This document shows, piece by piece, positions 46,970 to 59,763 of a DNA stretch of 64,000 nt. The notes below the pieces were generated by a model that made no database searches, had not been told where the DNA came from, and saw only the letters and a program-made list of their open reading frames with translations. This DNA comes from Tamarix chinensis (Eukaryota; Streptophyta; Magnoliopsida; Caryophyllales; Tamaricaceae), in NCBI GenBank assembly GCA_030549775.1, contig CM060172.1, positions 58,037,523-58,101,522 of the forward strand, read 5' to 3'. Made by a program: the position numbers and the translations under genes. The first letter of the stretch is position 1. Each line of letters begins with the position of its first letter.

Positions 46970-47315
46970 CCCAGACCGGTCCATCGATGAATAATAGTGG
47001 CCAGGAGCCAGGGTGCCCTGCATGACCGGTTTACCGGCGAATAATAGCGGCTAGGAGCATTTTTCCCTGCATGACCGATCCATCGGCTATAATAGTGGGG
47101 GCTTCCGTGCTAAAAAAACCAAATATAATGATGATAAGACATGGAAAAGACACAAAGTAATTATAGTGAAACACCATGTGAGTCGGGGCCAGACCGGTCC
47201 ACCGGCGAATAATAGTGGTCAAGAGCGTTTTACCCTGCATGACTAGTCAACCGGTGAATAATAGTGGCTAGGAGCATCTTGCCCTGCATGATCGGTCCAC
47301 CAGTTATAATAGTGG
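46970..47315. repeat. spaced tandem units in LTR c
   Basis: Six units in two blocks each carry an ACCGGTCCACCGG-type near-palindrome and AATAATAGTGG, with CCCTGCATGA spacers. This is the reverse orientation of the array in LTR a. Confidence 0.75.
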
Positions 47316-47910
47316 GTTCCCGCACTCACATGGATTGATAAAAATTACGATGTGAAACGATTATATTTACCAGAGATCCAAAGAATAAATTTATCTGGAC
47401 CATAGTCGGCCTTCATTACCTATATTATTGGATGTTGCTTGTATGATCATGTCATGTTGTATGCTATGTTGTATGTTTTCATATGTTTGGCCTTAGCGCA
47501 TGGTTACCTTACTCGGTACGTAGCGTACTGATCACCCGTTTCATAGGTGCTGCTCATTCCCACGAGCAGAAGACCCGTATGAGTTTGTGCAGATAGGGGA
47601 CGATGTCTTCGATACCTACGACACTTACGAGGCATCAGGCGAGGTTGAGCGTTGAGTCTAGAACTAACTTGGGGATCGAGAGCGACTCGGTCAGACTCTA
47701 TTTTTCTTTTAACTTGACCATGTATCGTTTTATTTTAGTTATATGACATCTTACATTATTTTATGTTTTTGAAAAACTCTAGTCACCTACTATTTGGGTT
47801 GTAATTCTAAATCGCACTCTGATTTCTATATGACCATAAGGGAGTCCTCTCATGGACTCTCATTGTTTTAGTAATGACTTGTGTTCGATGTTAATTCTGT
47901 TTAGCCTTAG

Positions 47911-47956
47911 CACTTAGTACTGTAACGGTATGAATGAACCGGTCTAGTACTAAGTG
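47911..47956 (+). other. conserved LTR stem-loop, copy c
   Basis: CACTTAGTACT at 47911-47921 pairs perfectly over 11 bp with AGTACTAAGTG at 47946-47956. It lies 101 nt from the LTR end. Confidence 0.7.
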
Positions 47957-48062
47957 TGGCGGTAATGTCCCCTGAATTTACAATTTTATTATTTCACTTC
48001 CTTTAAATCTTTTTATTTAAACAAAATTTTATAGTAATAAATTTTGGGGGTGTTACAAATAT

Positions 48063-49195
48063 TACATGCAAACTACATCTTGAACTTGATAAAAACAAAT
48101 TTGTTGAAGTTGGTCTCGCGACCAACTTCAGCTAAGGAAACAAAAAAAAAATCAACTATTTAATTTTGGGATTAATTTTAAATAATTTTAGTGATGATTT
48201 AATGTTATAATTTTTTTCTTCTAATATAATTACACACATACTACAAATCAAATTTGATTAGACAAAAATATAATTCCTTGAGATTTTTTTAGAATTTCCT
48301 TGAAGTTGAGCAATAAAACAATTGTGTTTAGCACATGAAAGGAAAAAAACAAATTTATAAGTAGGAGTAAAAATACCAAGGTTTATTATATTAAGTTATT
48401 AGGTTTATTATGGGAAACGATCATGTTTAATTCATAGAGCACATTGGTTCGCTCCATAAATTGTTTGACTAATTCTATAATTCACATAATTTTTAGATTC
48501 ATACTACACATGATTTATCAAAACAAAACTTTCAAGTTCATGATATAATGCACATAGGTTCATAACATATCGCTAAACACATATACATTGTGCAAGTTAT
48601 ATAATTCTAAAAAATTAACCTTGTGTATATAAATAAGATTAATAAAATTACAAAGTTTACTTTGTATTCATCCTACTCGTTGAACATATTTATAATAAAA
48701 TTTATAAAAATGATCTTGTATTTAGAAATAAGAATTATAAAATTATTAAAATGACCCTATGGCTATAAGTAAAATTATAAATTACAAAAGTGGCCTATTT
48801 TTATATATAAGAATTATAAATTATAGAATATAAAATTGACTCCATGCACCTAAGTAAACTTTATAAAATTATAAAAAAAATAACCATATGTAAGGTACTC
48901 CTAGATGCATGATATAAGAATTAATTTTTAGAGCATATGCTTAGATAGGGGGAGGTGAGAGGCGGAATAACAATTAGTCCATAGTGTAATCTTATATACA
49001 AGATTAAAATGTATAAGATAATTTTTTTGTTTGGTGACAATTATGTGAATATAATTTTTTTTAGATTTTATAAACAGACTATATTTATTTTAGATTCTAA
49101 AAAATATAATAAAAATATACTATATTATTTATGAAATTTTTCTCTACAAATATAGACTCATTTTATTATACTTTTGATTTGAAAAAATATTATTA
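48063..49195. other. AT-rich intergenic DNA
   Basis: No gene or recognised repeat. TTATAAATTATA-like words recur at 48690-48900. Confidence 0.45.
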
Positions 49196-50225
49196 TATCT
49201 TTTACCAATTTGACATGTTTCATCATAATTATCTTCATTTTTCATAATTATTGTGTTATATTTCATCATTGTTATACTTGCGTTTCACCATTTTTCTTCA
49301 TGTTTCACCATGGTTACCTCCATATTTTACTATGACCGTCTTTGTGTTTCACTATAATTGCTTCCATATTTCACTTTAAATATAACAAAGAACTATAACT
49401 AATCATGGTATTTGTTAAATTTTCATCTTTTATAGTGTTGATGTTTCACCATAATTAATTTTGGTGCTTCACCATACGCCTGTTTTATGTAATATGGATT
49501 TAATCGTTATCTGATTAACGATTCAGCACGATATGGTTTATATTTCACCATGGTATGTTTGACATTTCACAATGATATGGTCCATGTTTCATATTGGTAT
49601 GCTTGATGTTTCACTATTATACAACATTATGCAATACTGCTTCTTTCTATTGTTATGTTTTACCACGATATATTTATAGTTTTATCACAATATGCTAGAT
49701 GTATCACCATAGTCTAATCAATATCAATCAATGTCATGTTTCACCATGATCAATCTTGGTGCTTCACCACATGTCTTTTTCTATATAATAGAGATTTAAT
49801 CATGATATGCTTGATATTTTACCATAATATATTTCATATTTTATTGTGGTACGGTTCATGTTTCACCATGGTATGATTGGCTCGTTACCATGGTATGCTT
49901 GATATTTTCGTATGGTCATGCACCATATAGGCTTGTTTCTCTCAATTGTTATGTTTCATTATAGCATACTTGGTGTCTCACTATAAATTGATTTATATTT
50001 CATCACGGCACTTTTTATGGTTTACCATAACATGTATCATGTTTCATCATAATAAACTTGATATTTCACTATGGTCCACAATTATGTAGTCCTACTCTCT
50101 TCATTGTTAAATTTAATTATGATATGCTTAATATTTCATCCATGCTGCGATTTTTCTAAAAAAAAAACTTATCATGTTTCACCATATTTTACTATTACCG
50201 TGATGTGCTTTTTCATTGTTTTTCG
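49196..50225. repeat. degenerate 22-bp tandem array
   Basis: About 1 kb of units of the form TTCACCATGGTATGCTTGATGT, heavily mutated. The period is clearest at 49545-49620, where three units in a row are 22 bp. The word TTTCAC or TTTCAT recurs throughout. Confidence 0.7.
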
Positions 50226-50534
50226 CTTTTTTTTTTTACCAAAATTATATAATTAGGTACATCTATTCATAGAGACATGTCGGAAATACTATGATATAAT
50301 TTTTATTTTATATAATAATCCCACCGAGAGATATTTCAATTAAAAAAAAATGCTGATGGTATCCTAGGTCTACAGCATGAACAATGCAAAAGGTGACCGT
50401 AGAAAATGGGACGGAGACTAAGAGGGAGACGATACAGGAGATGGAGACGGTGGTGTTCGGAACAGTTGGCAACTACAATCTGGATAGGTTGTCACGAAGT
50501 AGAGTAGGCATTACTATTCCCCCGGTAGCGGCAT
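50226..50534. other. spacer before the L1 relic
   Basis: The composition changes from AT-rich to purine-rich near 50400. The last part may already belong to the L1-type relic, but no domain is visible. Confidence 0.35.
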
Positions 50535-51345
50535 GAATCGTTGAAGCCCACGTTAATGCACAGAGAGTTACTGGGGTCACCAGGCGGGCCCAAACATCCG
50601 ATTACCTTCGTAGATATGGAGGATAAGGCTGCAATGGTACAATACGGGTCTCATGGTTTCAAAAGTGGTTGTATCAACATATGAAGGAATGGAATCCGAT
50701 CCAGAGAACGGAGTGGAGAGAAGCATGGTTAATGGTATTAGGGGCCTGGACCTACGCCACCGTCTTTAACGTAGGAATCCAATGGGGCAGTGTCGTATCA
50801 ATGGATAACGCCAACTTCCACGATGGATCGCGGGAGTACTGTAGGATCCACATATACACGCTGTGCATGAAACAGATTGAGGAGATGGTTGGGCTAGACA
50901 TTAGTGGGGAAGAAGTGGCAATATACGTGACAGAAATTCAGAAGGACTATGATGGAGGAAGCTCTGGCCGGCAGAAATACAGCAGCGGCGGTGGGGTGAG
51001 GTGTTCAAAATTCTGACGAAAAAGACGGGGAGACAGTAGAGGATTGGCGGCGGTTCAGTCTCCACGGAAAGTAACGATAATTCTTTGTTCACAGATCAGG
51101 CCTTTTCAAATGTGACCTCGTATGTCGAGGAGTCAATCCTTGTGACGGGGCAAGAGATGCCAGACAATGTCCCCCCTCCTCAAGAGTCAAGACTTCGAGA
51201 GGATAGTAGAAGGGATCCCATCAGTGTGAATTTATCACCGCCAGGCCCATAGCAGAAGAAGAGTTAGGAAGATCATGACTTTGTGAGGTCCAAAAGGGTG
51301 AAGAATGTAAAAGATGACAAAAGGGTCACATTCGGTTAGATTTGA
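50535..51345 (+). pseudogene. L1-type LINE ORF1-like relic
   Basis: Pieces in two frames: ITFVDMEDKAAMVQYGSHGF at about 50600-50665, then after a frameshift the open stretch 50669-51016 with EWREAWLMVLGAWTYATVF, IQWGSVVSMDNANFHDGSRE and EEVAIYVTEI. The W-x-VxG, G-x-x-WGxVxxxD and S-x-x-x-IxI pattern is that of the RNA-binding (DUF4283-like) domain in plant L1 ORF1 proteins. A charged C-terminal part with stops runs to 51345. GC content is higher than the surroundings. Confidence 0.65.
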
Positions 51346-51713
51346 CTATTCTTTAGGTTTAGAACTAATTCCAATAATGATGATAAGGGTTGGGTGATTA
51401 TTATGTCAGGGGTTTTTAGGTCAGAAGGATATCGAGTTAGTTTTAGATTTAATTAATATAATTTTTTCTCTATAATATTATTTAACTAGGACTTATATAT
51501 TTTAAGTTAATTCTAGTTTGTGTCGGATAGATTTGAATCTATAAACTTCATGTTGTATGGGGTGTTGGTTATGTTAATTTAATTTAAAATTGTATTGATA
51601 TTGATTATTATTAATTTAGTATAATTAATAAATTAAATTTTATAATTTATTATTATTGTTATGATTATTGTAGTAATTTTTACCATAAAGAAAAAAATTA
51701 TTGTCATAAAATA
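51346..51713. other. AT-rich spacer after the ORF1 relic
   Basis: No gene. It is possibly the ORF1-ORF2 linker or 3' part of the L1 element. Confidence 0.3.
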
Positions 51714-54700
51714 TGTAATACTAATAATAATAAATTATTATCATTATTATTATAAATACAATTATAAATATTATTAGATAATAATGATTGTTATAGTAAC
51801 TATAATCATCATCATCATCTTTAGAAATATGATAATCATTAATATTAGTAGAAATAAAAATATTACTATTGTTGCTATAATAATATATATTATACTTAGT
51901 ATATCTACAATTATAATGTTTATGTTTGTAATAATTAATACCCGTAAATAACAACAACAACAATAATATATGAGGATAAGAGTTTACACACATATCTATT
52001 TATTTAATTTTACAAGTAATTAGTTAAATGTATTTTTTTTCTTTCAAATAAGTAGTTATCAAATAATTTATGTTGTTAATGGAGTTTAACAATGAATAAA
52101 TCCTTGACCATTTCAAATCATATTTAGCAACTAATTATTTTTCCATAAATAAGTAAGTTATAAAAATTATCCTTTTCTAAGCTAGTTCTACCATAACCCT
52201 ACCACCTTTAGCTATTATGAAAAACAATCACATATTCCAAATATATATAAGAGTCATGACTGTCGTACTTGTTCAATGATGAAGATGTACTATATGAGAA
52301 CTATAATACCACACGATATTCATATATATTTAATTGATATTCTAACGTTTGTTTGCTTGTATTGTACTATCCCTTTTTATTATTTTAATATTAAATTACT
52401 GCATAGGAGCATATAGTGTTATCCCTTATTAATAAACTAGGTTTGTAGTTAGACAGGCACCTTTCATAGATACAATTAATAACAATTTTATAATATTTAC
52501 AGGAATAAAAAAAGGGTAAAGAAAATCAGATGGCGTTGTGCACCACACCTCTCCTTTTTGCATTTCCTAGGTAGTATTCACATCTTTAATTTATAGTATG
52601 AAGTCAGCAGTCATAATTTCTACTCATCCAACTATAATGTATGCGATTAGTTAGAGGAGCATATAGTAGAAGTCTTATATAAAGACAAATAGATGACTTT
52701 TTATATATATAAAGAGCAACAATTACACTAATGATGTCGCATAGTAGTTGGTAGTTATAAATATGAAGTATCGACCTTTGGACTTAGTTATGAGAATTTT
52801 AATTTAATTGATCTAAGCAATAGTAGCTTTCAACGATGTTATCGTATTGATTTTAGTTTCCGAGCAATAGTTAAGTAACAAGTGTTAGTATTATATTATT
52901 TTTTTAATCAATTTTTAATTTATAAGTTCTATTTGGAGGCCAATAATTGGGTAAATGGTTACCTAACACTTTATTCACCAGAGTAATTCCACACCCCCTT
53001 AATTAATTTGGAATTAAGGGCTTATATATAAATATTATGTGAAAGACTTAAAGATTATTAAATTTAAGGATTTTGATAAGTTGAGACTAAGATAACTATA
53101 ATATCTATATCTATATCTATATATTTCACTTGGCATTAATAATGTATTATTCTTAACTTTGGGATTAGTTGACTAGTGAGCATTCGGTGATTGGATAGCA
53201 TTTCAGGTAACCCATTTACTTTTCTAACTACTCATATTTAAATTAGCAATTATATTTTGATACATGTGATACTATTTTGGTAATATAATAGTTAAGGTGC
53301 TTTAAATTTTATATATGGAGTAATCTTTGTTTTACAAACCTTTGTGTTTTGTTAACATGGTTTATAATTTTATCTAACACTTTGAGTTTTACAAATATAA
53401 GTTTATTCATACTTGATTTTATAAATATCTTTTCGCTAATTTATTTAGAACGCATATAAGTGATTATGTGATTTTATATATTGTTGGTGATCATATGAAA
53501 TTCACTGTACACGTAGTCATATGATATTATTATGAATATATAATCTTTTTTTTCTTCTAATTAGCATGGAATCACAATAATGGTTGATTAGATTTTGATC
53601 CAAGTGGTCAACTCTTTATGAAAATTGTTTAAATTGAGAAGTGATATTGTGGAAAGCTTTATAAAAATGTTATTTATAAAAGTGTTATTTATGGGATGTG
53701 CTAATTATGAAAAATATTATTTATGGTAGTTGCTATTTTTGGAAAGTACCAAATATGGAAGGTACACAGATTTAGAAAGGTGAATAATTAAGGAATGGAT
53801 ATAATTGTGTATTTTTGATGTGTTTTATGGTTACTTTGAATAAGACACTAAAATTTTAAGTGGAAGATGAGAGTGAGATAAGGTCCTTTGGGGTTGGTCT
53901 CTTGGATTTAGGGATGAACAATAACCTTTTATTGGATTGAGTGACGTGTAGTCATTTGGTTTATTTACTTGGCCAAGAGTCAATAAGGCTAATTGTCTAC
54001 TCCATTGGAATCTTTGGACCTCCTAAAGGGTGCACACACTTAAGGACTGGATTACAGAGGTTGAATTTTACTCTTTGGTGCTAGGACCACTAGGATTACA
54101 CTAGAGGGAGATCTCCTATAGTTGGTTTTGGTTGTTATTGGATGTCTTTGGACTTATTTTCTAGGTGACCCTCTTGGTTGGGTTTTTCCCATTAAATAAA
54201 TAAAATTGGATTATGTTTTTATGTGATTATTAATTTATGAGGCTTTTATAAATGGTGAAATAATATTTGCCTTATCATTTGACTCATATATGATTGTATT
54301 TGATGTATTATAATGATTATATAAATTTTTCTATTTTTATTTTAAATAATGGATTACTTATATGTTCCCCTAATTAACTTGTTGTTTATTAAATAGGGTT
54401 ACAATAATCTATAATTTATATGGTGTGAAAATAGTATTGTGCAAGTAGATTGTAACTATACTTGATGATGGATGCATGCTTGCGGGACGAGTTGAGTGAG
54501 TAGTTTGGCTTTTGGAGTTTTATCTTTTGATGGTGTTTTGATTTCAATGGGTTTTAAATGTAGTAGAGTTATTTAATTTACTGAAACGTCATTAAGTATT
54601 TGCAATGTTGTTATTTGACTTTCTTATGGTGTCATAATATATTAAGAATGTTGTGGAATTTTATTTCAGTTTAGTTTGAAGTTTTAGCTTTAGCATACAG

Positions 54701-54812
54701 AGTAAGTGAAACAATAGTGTCTCCTTGCGCTAGATATGATGGCCATACCCTCATTTATATTCATCTTCCATATACTTTTCTAAGTATTTTGTGTTTTAAA
54801 AATTAGGATATA
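51714..54812 (+). mobile_element. decayed solo-LTR-like element i (relative of d)
   Basis: The segment 53850-54200 aligns in reverse with LTR d at 8990-9300: a shared TAGTCA-TTGGTTTAT region, a CACACTTAAGG region, and GTTGGTTTT then TTGGATGTCTTT. The end at about 54700-54812 aligns with the first 120 bp of d (CCTCATTTATATT, then GTATTTTGT). The left end is probably TGTAATACTA at 51714. The GGTGTTACA end has decayed, and no target duplication is fixed. Confidence 0.6.
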
Positions 54813-56559
54813 ATAATAATAATAATAATATAATTTCTATGATCTAATATCATTAATGCTAATATGATATTAATATTAAGTTATAAGAATAGAGTCTTAC
54901 TAGTTTTGTTTAATTTATTATTCGATGGGTTGTATATTTTTGTTTATAGAAAATTTTATTGATAAGATAGTTTATTAGTGACTATGTATCAATTTATATA
55001 TGATAAAATATTACTTTTGTGGATTAAATTTAACTTTAGTTTGGATAAAGTTAGCAATTATGTTTCGTATGGGTAAGATCCGAGTCAGGTTATTATCAGA
55101 TTTCTGTTTGGGTATGTGTTGAGTTCTTTTTAGATTGGCTTATTTTGATTTAGGTCATTTCTAATACAGGTTACTATTGGGTTAGCTAAATTCGGGTTAG
55201 ATTCGGATTGATTTGGGTTGTTTCATGTATTCATCTTGAGATTAGATTTGACTTTTGGGGTATAAATCAAGTTATTTGATTCGGGTGATCGGGTTAGGTT
55301 GATTTTATTAGGTCTAAGTATATGTATCAAGATCAAAAATATAAGAACCAAAATAATAAAAGGAAATTATACTTATTAGTTTGTTTTGTTGTGTTGTGGT
55401 AGACCACTATCCTAAAGCAAATTACAATTGGACCTCTGGTGCAATCTCATTGCTGGTTCACCCACAAGGTTGACACAACACCTCAGGTTCTTATGGACTC
55501 AAGAATGAGAGAGTTGGAAAATACTAAACAAATCCCAGAAAATTATTTTTTAAACCACAATTTGAAAGCTTAAGAAGGTGTATCTTCAAACAAATGCATA
55601 AAACTCCCTCAAATAAAGAAAATAAATGGGGTAAAATGGTAACAATTACCCCAACAAATGCTTGCATTCCTCCCACATCAAAAAGAAAGATCGAGAACAA
55701 ATAAAATCATAGAAAATTAGGAACGGTCGAAGACCAAGTTTCTCCGATAAAATAAATTAAAAAAATATTAGTAAAAGAATATCGGGCATGTTTGGATCAA
55801 AGACCCACACCCACAACTTGCTTGGACTAGATAGGTTGTTGGCACGTGTGTGTGTGGTCCAAATATTAGCACAAGACCAACAACAAAACCCAACCCAACC
55901 CAACCCAACCCGAGTCAACAATATAAAAAAGAAAAAGAAAAAAAGGAATGAGATGGTGGTATATAAAAAATTGATAAGAAGATGTGTATCCTACTGATGT
56001 GGAATGTTGGAGTAACATAAAATGCATCAAGTTTGTCATTACTCCCTATAATGCTCCACCAATGGTAAAATAGAGAGAGAGAAAAATGTGTAATGAAGGT
56101 TTAATACTCAAGTATCAATATCTCGAGGATTTAATTGATACGTTGTAAAGTGAGACAATAATTATTTCTAGGAAGTGAATGAATTTTTAATTACCTTAAC
56201 TTTGATTGAGATCTCAACAACCAAGGTCTTATCTTAGAATATGCATATTCCACAATTATAAAATACACGCTATTAATGGTCATGCACATACCTTAGGTAC
56301 TCATAAATGTTCTAAAAATACAGTGTTAGTCTTTCATAGAAGGCGACCCACCTTCACACTCACCTAGGTGAATCCATCAAATGTGTCTCACAAGCACCAT
56401 CATGCAAGGCTATAGATTCATTAAGAGCATGAGTCATCTCAACCTCATATACATCAAGCAGTGAGTTCATCAAGTCTGTCTCACTAGAACCACCTAAGAA
56501 TAGGGTTATGAACTCATTAAGAGCATAAAGCTCAACCTAACAAAGTACTACCACATGCC
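54813..56559. other. AT-rich DNA with short simple repeats
   Basis: There is a (TAA)n run at 54812-54832, GGGTT-rich sequence at 55070-55310 and a short (CCCAA)n run at about 55886-55910. No gene is recognised. The part next to 56560 may hold the decayed 3' LTR of the copia relic. Confidence 0.4.
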
Positions 56560-56699
56560 ATAGGAATAGGAATGTAGTGTAATAGTATAATAATATGGCT
56601 TCATTTTACCATGAATGGTATTTGCCTTAATTTCCTCAACTCAAAGGCTTAATCCCACCCCCTCAACTATTCAAGAATAACTCTCCTTATTAGATCCCT

Positions 56700-57240
56700 T
56701 GTAAGAGAGTCTTCCATATTTCTCTCTAATATGTCAAACTCTAGGACATCACACTATTCCTCAACAACTGCCTCATAGAGTTGTGTCTCGCATAAATTTG
56801 TATTCTATTACCACTATATACACCATTCTTGGTAACACAAATAGATATATGTAAATCATAGTGTAAGGTAATTGACACACAAGGTTTCTTCCATGAAGGC
56901 ACATCTGACAACAAGTTCCTCAGCTATTCTACCTTTTGACCAACTAACTCAAGGAAAATAACCTTGTACTCCATAGTATATTGAGAAATTTAGGTCTTCT
57001 TAGTAAACTTCCATGACACAACTCCTCCTCCTAGGGTAAACACATAACCCTTGGTGCAGCCAACCTCCTTGTTATCAAAAACCCAATTATCATATGTAAA
57101 CCCTCTTAACACAACTAGAAATTTACAAATATACAAACACCAATCCAAAATACCCTCTAGGTATCTTAGTAAAAAACAAAGTGTAGTCCAATGATCATTG
57201 TTTGGATTATGAGTATACCTACTAAGTCTACTCACCGCAT
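56700..57240 (-). pseudogene. copia RNase H relic
   Basis: Reads SRYTHNPNNDHWTTLCFLLRY, EGILDWCLYI, VFDNKEVGCTKGYVFTLGGG and VVSWKF, matching the copia family NPxxxHWxAxxRxLRYLKGT, GYVFxLGGGxISWKS. The frame closes at TAA inside this region; weaker homology continues to about 56700. Confidence 0.85.
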
Positions 57241-57299
57241 AGGTTATGTCAATTCTAGTATAGCTTATGAGGAATATTACACCACTTATGATTTTAGCA

Positions 57300-58130
57300 T
57301 ACTATTTTTGTGAAACAATAGAACTTTGGTTCTTTTTCAAGTGTGTGCTCATGCCATAGGAAGTTTTCATAGGCATTTCATTATGAAAATCAAACATTTT
57401 CAGTATCTTATCAACATAGTGTGACTCACTCAAGGAAAAACCATTCTCAATTTTTTTTTTCATTTTAATATCAATAATTACACCGACTTCCCCTAAATCC
57501 TTGATATCAAAGTGAGAAGACAAAAACGATTTGCTCTCGTTAACTGTAATCACATTATTTCCAAGAATCAACATGTCATTAGCATACAAACATATGATCA
57601 TACAATCATATCCAAACATTTTGGAGTAAACACAAGAATCATATGCATATTTAACATAACCATCACCCACTAAAGTTTGGTCAAACTTTTTATACCATTG
57701 TTTAGGATTTTATTTAAGGCCATACAATAACTTTCTCAATCTACACACTTTTCTCTTTTAACCCTCAACCACACAACCCTCAGTCTGCTCAACATAAATT
57801 TCTTCTTTAAGATCACCATTTAAAAATACTATTTTAACATCCATTTGATATACTAAAAGTCTATGGATAACAACTAAGACAACCAAATAACGAATAATGG
57901 TAATCTTTGTCACATGAAAATAAATATTGAAAAAGTCAAAATCTTTTTTTTATAGCCTATAGCCACCAAATGAGCCTTAAACTTATCAATGTTCCCATCA
58001 ACTCTTAATTTCTTTCTAAATACCCATTTGCATCTAATCAGTTTACATTCTCTAGGTAAGCGAACCAAATCCCAAGTGTGATTAGAAATAATTGAACCTA
58101 ATTCATTCTAGAAACCAACATTAACAGAGG
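57300..58130 (-). pseudogene. copia reverse transcriptase relic
   Basis: Motifs in order: SNHTWDLVRLP, CKWVFRKKLRVDG, QMDVKIVFLNGDLKEEIYVEQ, YGLK-stop-NPKQWYKKFD, then the open part 57670-57302 with SCVYSKMF and ICLYANDMLILGNN. The active-site box reads YAND where the family has YVDD, so a catalytic Asp is lost. At least two stops replace Gln codons of the family. Confidence 0.87.
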
Positions 58131-58560
58131 TTACAACTTCCCTAAAATATTTAGGATCCTCCTCAATAAAATAAGTAGACAAAAGTCTACATTTATCATG
58201 TTAATATCATCATATCCAACTTGGAAAGCAGAAACAAAATTGGGTCCATAACTAATTTCTATTATTTGTTTTTTTCTTCTCCTAGGTTCAAACACATTAT
58301 CAGTCACAACGTCAAAGGAATAAGGCATAGATAAAGGCATGATAAAAACATTAGAGGAGCTAGCAATATCACATGCATTATTTCTCATAGGGAACAAATT
58401 CTAAAAAAATTCTACATTTCTAGACTTTCAAATAGAGTTGTTATTTAAAAATAAGAATCTATAAGTAACACTATTTTGAGAATATCCAATTAATGCACAA
58501 TAAAAAGCTTTTATTTACACATAAGTCTTCCTAAAATCAGGTAAGCCAACCTTAGTCGGG
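58131..58560 (-). pseudogene. copia linker between integrase and RT
   Basis: The open stretch 58397-58131 (FPMRNNACDIASSSNV, VFEPRRRKKQIIE) and the preceding KSRNVEFF resemble the variable integrase C-terminal region of copia polyproteins. Confidence 0.6.
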
Positions 58561-59300
58561 CACCCCCATACTTTCATATATTTCAAGTTAGGCTCAAAAC
58601 CTTTTCACAATTCATAGGGTGTTTTATCCAGCTTCTTATGAGGGACTATGTTTAAAAGATAATAGGCAGACAACACAACTTTCCCCTATATTTGATCAAA
58701 TATACCAAAACTTAATAGCATGATATTCATTATTTCTTTAAAAAAAATTATTTTTTCTTTCATATACTCCATGTTGCTAAGGGATATAAGGAGCACCGGT
58801 CTCATGTATAATACAATGGATATCAAAAAAGTCCTTTAGAAAACTGGCTCCATATTCACCACTTCTATCAGACATACACCTCTTAATCTTACAGTCTAGT
58901 TAATTTTCAACCTTTGCCTCATATTTCAAGAACATTCCTTTAGTCTCATCTTTAATCCTGAGGAGGTAAACTTTAGTATACCTAGAATAATCATCTATGA
59001 AAAACACATAAAACCTTTTCCCTCCCTTAATTACCGCAGTTTTAAAATCAGCTAAGTCTTTATGAATTAACTCTAATAACCGAGATGATCTTTTTGTGAT
59101 AAGTTTGAACGAATTTTTAGCATATTTGGATTCCACATAGACAATATTATTTTCATAATCATTAGTGTTAAATATGTTAATTACATTCACATGTTTTAAT
59201 GTATATATGGAAACCACATTTAGATTCCTTATCCTACCATGCCATAGAGTGATAAAGTTAACAATACAAGCAAAAGTAGAATCACTTTAATTAATTGAAG
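58561..59300 (-). pseudogene. copia integrase relic
   Basis: Reads ESKYAKNSFKLITKRSSRLL, ELIHKDLADFKTAV, GGKRFYVFFIDDYSRYTKVY and LLRIKDETKGMFLKYEAKVE in one open part (59217-58900). After breaks come NIVPHKKLDKTPYEL-stop-KGF and KYMKVWGCPTKVGLP. The first catalytic Asp lies in the HKDLADFK segment. The stop after TPYEL replaces the Trp usual in the family. Confidence 0.87.
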
Positions 59301-59331
59301 CAATGGTCAAAACAAAGAGACCATCAACTAA

Positions 59332-59763
59332 TTACCTCTTCCCCACAAATGTCTCAATCTTGGTCAAAATAATATTATCAACCTCAAACACTAATTTCAG
59401 TCCATCCCTATTAAGTAGACTACCTAAAATAAGGTTCCTACATAAAGAAGGTACATATAGAACATCATTCAAAGATAAAGTTTTCCCAAAAGAAAGTTTT
59501 AGAAGAAATTTTCCTTTGCTTAATACTTCAATAGTGGGAGTGTTACACATGAAGATATGCTCCCCATAAGTAGCATCCTCAAACTGGTGAAAGATACTTT
59601 TGTTGGCACACAAATGCTTGGATGCATCAGTGTCTAGAACCAAGTCTATCTTGTTGTCAACCATATTCACTTCTATTACCACTGCAAAAATTATCTTCTC
59701 AATCACAACATTCGTTTCAAGCACTGGAGGAGCAATACCCATCTGATTTTGATTTTGGTTCAT
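59332..59763 (-). pseudogene. copia gag end and protease relic
   Basis: 143 codons. LVLDTDASKHLC is the aspartic protease motif, D-T-G-A-S in the family but D-T-D-A-S here. It is followed by TIEVLSKGKFLLKL, LNDVLYVPSLCRNLI and LLNRDGLKLVF, all usual for copia protease and the start of integrase. Confidence 0.82.

Larger units (their letters stand above)
43191..48057 (+). mobile_element. solo LTR c (TGTAACACCC superfamily), 4.9 kb
   Basis: It starts TGAAATACCTCAAAAC at 43191 (decayed TGTAATACC) and ends TTTTGGGGGTGTTACA at 48057. A perfect target duplication, AATAT, lies at 43186-43190 and 48058-48062. It aligns in reverse with LTR a over its last 150 bp and in block order. TATAAATA at 44007-44014 sets the sense as plus. 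In order: AT-rich start, CT-rich block 43490-43990, TATA, ATT/ATC tract 44641-45530, spaced CCGGT units 46970-47315, stem-loop 47911-47956. All longer ORFs here come from biased composition. Confidence 0.87.
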
